DNA from: Blakeslea trispora
Taxonomy: Eukaryota; Mucoromycota; Mucoromycetes; Mucorales; Choanephoraceae
DNA: 64,000 nucleotides
Assembly: GCA_025331445.1 (NCBI GenBank)
Contig: JAIWNE010000042.1
Span: 181,029-245,028 of the forward strand
Direction of reading: 5' to 3'
Part shown: piece by piece, positions 60,437 to 64,000 of the stretch
How the letters are laid out: the number at the start of each line of letters is the position of its first letter
Position numbering within the stretch: position 1 is the stretch's first letter
The notes under the pieces: model-generated
Seen by the model: only the letters and a program-made list of their open reading frames with translations
Database searches by the model: none
What the model was told of the DNA's origin: nothing
Position numbers and translations under genes: made by a program

Positions 60437-61418
60437 ATGACACTTTATTATACTATTGTATTTGCCATTCTGGCTTTAGAGGTAAGTCAAGAGAAAAGAA
60501 AAAGTATGAGAGAGATGGATTGACCAATTGAAATGTATAGATTTTTGTATTCTTCTTATTCTTGGTATGCCTCTTTTCTTGTTTTTTTATCAGCAAGACA
60601 GCTTAAAAGATTCTTTCTATAGCTACCTATACCTACTCGTTGGCAAAAACCCGTATTCCGTTGGTTAGCCACTTCTCCATTTGTAAGTCAAAACAGTTCC
60701 ATCTTCAGGACGCGCTTAATGACAATCTCTCATTTTAGATGGCTCATGCTCAATATGTGATGCGAATTGTTTTTGCGTAAGTCAATTTTATTGAAACAAA
60801 AAAAAAAGAGAAAGAAACTAATGCAAATGCACCTATAGTTTTATCTTTGTTTTATTCCTTGGTATGCTTTCAATGAGATACAACTGATGACATTTTTTTT
60901 TCTCTAACTTTATTTCAGATGCCGTCAACACACTTCGAGCCTTCTATGATGTCGTGAGTGAAGAAGAGGGTGGAATTCCTCCTGCTGGTAATGCAGACTT
61001 TAGAGCTCAAGTTAGTCAAGCCGCAAAGAAGTTTTATGCTCAACGTAACTTGTATCTTACTGGTTTTACTATCTTATTGTTACTGTAAGTCCTCTAGATA
61101 GAAAACAAAGAGAGAGAGAGGGATGTAGTTGAGGAGATACTTACAAGAGGAGGGGGCTTTCTTTTAGTATTTTGGGAAAGATCAAGACTATGTCAATGGA
61201 TTACATTCGTTTGGAAGATCAATACATTGAACTTGAAGGATCTGTAAGTATTTAAATCTGTAGTTATACAATCAAGTATTGACATGAAATCCAAGGTCTC
61301 AAAGGACCCAGCTGTCAGAAAGGCTACTCGAGAAATGGATACTGATCCTATTGACACAAATGTCACTAAGCTTGTCCCAGCCGAAGAATCCAAGAAAGAA
61401 GACAAGAAGACTATCTAG
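60437..61418 (+). CDS. BAP31/Yet family ER membrane protein
   Basis: ER cargo-sorting membrane protein of the BAP29/BAP31 (yeast Yet1/Yet3) family. Exons: 60437-60481, 60541-60564, 60623-60682, 60739-60776, 60839-60861, 60919-61084, 61168-61243, 61296-61418; 184 residues. Three hydrophobic segments: TIVFAILALEIFVFFLFLL, VMRIVFAFIFVLFLDAV, FTILLLLIL. Family-typical are LPIPTRWQKPVFRWL after TM1, DAVNTLR, and KFYAQRNLYLTGF before TM3. The C-terminus is charged and ends KKTI, a KKXX ER-retrieval signal. Two exons are only 24 and 23 nt; phases agree across all eight. Confidence 0.88.
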
Positions 61419-62707
61419 ATTATATTATTATTATTTTTTTATTTTAACATGAGATAGCTTAAAATGTAAATAAACATGATAACAAAAAGTGACCACAATT
61501 CCCTTGTAGCACATTACAGCACAGTTGTGGAACAGGACTGAAAAAAAAAAGAATGGATAGGCATCTTGAAGAGCTCTGAGCATACAAGGCAGCATCAGAG
61601 GGCACTTCATGGCTTCTTCTGTCTTGTGCACCAACTTTGATGCAACCCATCTCATGACTGAGATACTGGTAGTAGAAATCAGCCATGCTGCCTGTAACCA
61701 TTCCTCTTGGGGCGTTTACTGTTGCGATGCTTCTTTTATTGTTGGTATTGTTTGTCGAAGCAATACAATCGGTATTGCTGCCTATCTTCAGGAAAAGCAG
61801 CATTTAATATTTGCTCATCATTGACGATGGCTGTGCTCTTTCACAGGGTTGCCAAATGCTGCCAAACAGAATACAGCAGATGGTCTTGACTCTTGAAAGA
61901 CGGCAATGTTTCCAAAGAAACATAAAGGTTAGCTACGTCTTGAAGAGAGCCTAAATCTATCATATGTCTGTGTTGGCGCGCTATATAGTTGGTATAAAAA
62001 GATGGTCTGAAGAGTTTACCTTGCCAACTATTTGATAAAGTACCCTACTTTGCACAGGCACTTGGCAGAGAAAGTATCAGTTAAACTCAAGAAATTCGAA
62101 AAAGTGACCGCTCCCAGAGAGTCAGAGATCACGCTCAATATCAGGCACGATTGAGTTTCTGATTGACAGAGTGATCTCAACTTCAACTGAGAAAGTAACC
62201 GTGTGTACATTGTTTAAACCAAGCTTTAGTTTGCTCCTTGAAAGAGGCTTTGGTAGATTGACCAGAGGAAAGCCTGCTAGAGTTATCACGCCAACCAATA
62301 GAGGTGTCTTTTTAAGATTGTAGGCGCCATTTACAAGCTTGAGTCAAGAGCAACTTTTCCAAGATTGAGGTCTTAAAATCAATTATTATGCGCATTAAGT
62401 TTCAAAACGCGTAATCGAGATATTATTGGATGCGTCATTCCAAAAAAAAAGGTTCACTTTTACAGCTTTGATTTGAAACCTGTCAAAATAACGATTAGGC
62501 TTATGCCTTGTATAAAATAAAAATAATTGGCTATGGCTTATATTGGGTCTCGACTTGTAAAATACACCAAGAATAAAACAAAGAAAATAGCCATGTAATA
62601 TACAAAAATTATTTTTTTTTTTTTTATTTTATAAATAAGTCATAAACAAGAGATTTTCTATACAAGTGATACAAAGAAGTGGAGAAAAGAATACGCAAAA
62701 GGAGCGC
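61419..62707. other. 1.3-kb intergenic with unrecognised degenerate coding-like pieces
   Basis: Between the BAP31-like and Snz1 stops (convergent). Minus-strand 61459-61803 has a 114-codon frame without known similarity. Plus-strand 62190-62320 has a basic block (GFGRLTRGKPARVITPTNR) that faintly resembles the GRPR/K hinge after the helix-turn-helix of Tc1-type transposases; stops interrupt it. Nothing is firm enough to call. Confidence 0.35.
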
Positions 62708-63888
62708 TTACCAGCCGCGCTTGGCATACTTTTGATCTTCAGGTAATTGATCCAAGTTAATACCAACCATGGCTTCACCAAGGTCCTCAGAAACTTCAGC
62801 CAAGACCTTAGGGTCGTTGTAGTGAGTGACGGCTTGGACAATGGCTCTAGCACGCTTAGCAGGATCGCCAGACTTGAAGATACCAGAACCAACGAAAACA
62901 CCATCACAACCCAATTGCTAATAACAAAAAAAAAATAGATGTGATACATCAGTATAAGAGAAAAAAAAAGTTTAAAAAAAATGGGACCCAATCAAATGAT
63001 GGTTACACCCAGAAAAAAAAATAACTTACCATCATGAGAGCAGCATCGGCAGGGGTGGCAACACCACCAGCAGCAAAATTAACAACAGGAAGACGGCCAA
63101 GTTTGGCAGTTTCCTTGAGCAAGGCATAAGGAGCTTGAAGGTCCTTGGCATATGCATAAAGTTCTTCGTCAGTCATAGCAGAGGCGCGACGGATTTCAGA
63201 GTTAACAGTACGGATGTGACGAACAGCTTCAACAACATTACCGGTACCAGCTTCACCCTTGGTACGGATCATGGCAGCACCTTCATTAATACGACGAAGA
63301 GCTTCACCGAGGTTCTTGGCACCACAGACATAAGGTACCTTGAAGTTGTGCTTGTTGATGTGGTTAGATTCATCAGCAGGGGTCAAAACTTCGGATTCAT
63401 CAATGTAATCAACACCAATAGATTCAATGATTTGAGCTTCAACAAAGTGACCAATACGGACCTTAGCCATAACAGGGATAGTGACGGCTTCAATAATTTC
63501 CTTGATCATCTTGGGATCAGACATACGAGCAACACCACCTTTGATTTGTCATAAAAAAAAAGATTAACTTTACTGCAAAACAAAAAAGTGCGCAGTACTT
63601 TTTTTGACACTTACCATTCTTACGAATATCAGCAGGAACACGTTCCAAAGCCATGACAGCACAAGCACCAGCTTCTTCAGCAATTCTGGCTTGCTCAGCA
63701 TCAATGACATCCATAATAACACCACCCTAATTGCCAAATTGAGCCATGCTTACCTACGCGTATAACAGACATTCAATGCTTACCTTCAACATTTGAGCCA
63801 AACCAGCTTTGATACTGAAGGATTCAGCACCATTTTCTTCAGCTTTGTTGGAGTGGAGGTTAGCGGGAACTGTGAATGAGGAAGCCAT
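62708..63888 (-). CDS. SNZ1: Pyridoxal 5'-phosphate synthase subunit Pdx1/Snz1 (PdxS)
   Basis: Lyase subunit that builds vitamin B6 from ribose-5-phosphate, glyceraldehyde-3-phosphate and ammonia from its partner Sno1/Pdx2. Exons 63888-63784, 63726-63615, 63538-63030, 62917-62708; 311 residues. Motifs: [16 protein letters not shown] (catalytic Asp), [35 protein letters not shown] (active-site Lys), [64 protein letters not shown] and the phosphate-site [14 protein letters not shown]. No SNO partner gene is in the window. The reduced codon variety (many GCC/AAG/GTC-type codons) suggests high expression. Confidence 0.97.
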
Positions 63889-64000
63889 GTTGACTGATTT
63901 ATTTATATTTCTTGTGAAAGAAGGAAAAACAAAAGAGGAAAAAAGAAAAAATTAACTTGGATTGTTTCGGCTTCAATGGCTTTTATATAAAATATGGATC

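Noticed and set aside
61459..61803. 114-codon minus-strand open frame
   Set aside because: No similarity recognised, atypical composition and no gene context; possibly a decayed element.
62190..62330. Basic block resembling a Tc1 transposase helix-turn-helix hinge
   Set aside because: Too short and interrupted by stops; similarity is only impressionistic.

Overview
The window is a eukaryotic nuclear segment, almost certainly from an early-diverging filamentous fungus of the Mucoromycota (Mucorales-like). The reasons are dense genes with many short introns (about 50-85 nt), AT-rich intergenic DNA with long poly-T runs, fungal gene families (Snz1/Pdx1, separase, fungal SMC4, Kre9-like surface protein, BAP31/Yet), families shared with animals (UHRF1-like, TFG-like, EFL1, TRAPPC2L), and decayed Tc1/IS630 elements. 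The species cannot be named from the sequence. I rebuilt exons by hand from splice sites, reading phase and family similarity. In all, 27 protein genes are supported. No rRNA, tRNA or CRISPR was recognised.

Layout. 1-9.7 kb: TVP38-like membrane protein (cut by the left edge), SDH assembly factor 3, a histidine phosphatase, a UHRF1-like UBL-PHD-SRA-RING protein, divergent from it the fork-protection protein Tof1/Swi1/Timeless, then a CBS/PB1 membrane protein. 11-20.6 kb: mitochondrial uS11, SF3A2/Prp11, separase and a TFG-like PB1 protein. 21.4-25.5 kb: an atypical hexokinase facing glucosamine-6-phosphate deaminase. 26.4-30.2 kb: EFL1/Ria1. 30.2-33.6 kb: a gene desert with a 150-bp imperfect palindrome. 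33.6-43.7 kb: ZIP zinc transporter, SMC4 and an F-BAR/SH3 protein. 43.7-48.8 kb: a TPR protein flanked by transposon relics and a 101-bp MITE. 48.8-64 kb: GATA factor, Kre9-like surface protein, SRP54, an acidic hypothetical protein, MPC1, TRAPPC2L, AMPK beta, ribulose-5-phosphate epimerase, BAP31-like and Snz1/Pdx1. A possible TnpB/Fanzor relic lies near 58.7 kb.

Functional themes. Chromosome replication and segregation genes are frequent (UHRF1-like, Tof1, separase, SMC4), and several have MBF/E2F-like GC motifs upstream. A hexokinase with a changed sugar-contact motif lies next to the GlcN-6-P deaminase, which suggests a GlcNAc catabolic locus. ER and secretory genes (SRP54, TRAPPC2L, TFG, BAP31) are scattered. 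Gene structure is unusual in three ways: six GC-AG introns that all begin GCAAGT, very small exons (4, 13 and 13 nt), and five tail-to-tail gene pairs with only 22-45 bp between stop codons.

The most interesting observation is the UHRF1-like SRA domain. Both tyrosines that clamp flipped 5-methylcytosine in human UHRF1 appear to be isoleucine here, while the base-reading aspartate is kept.
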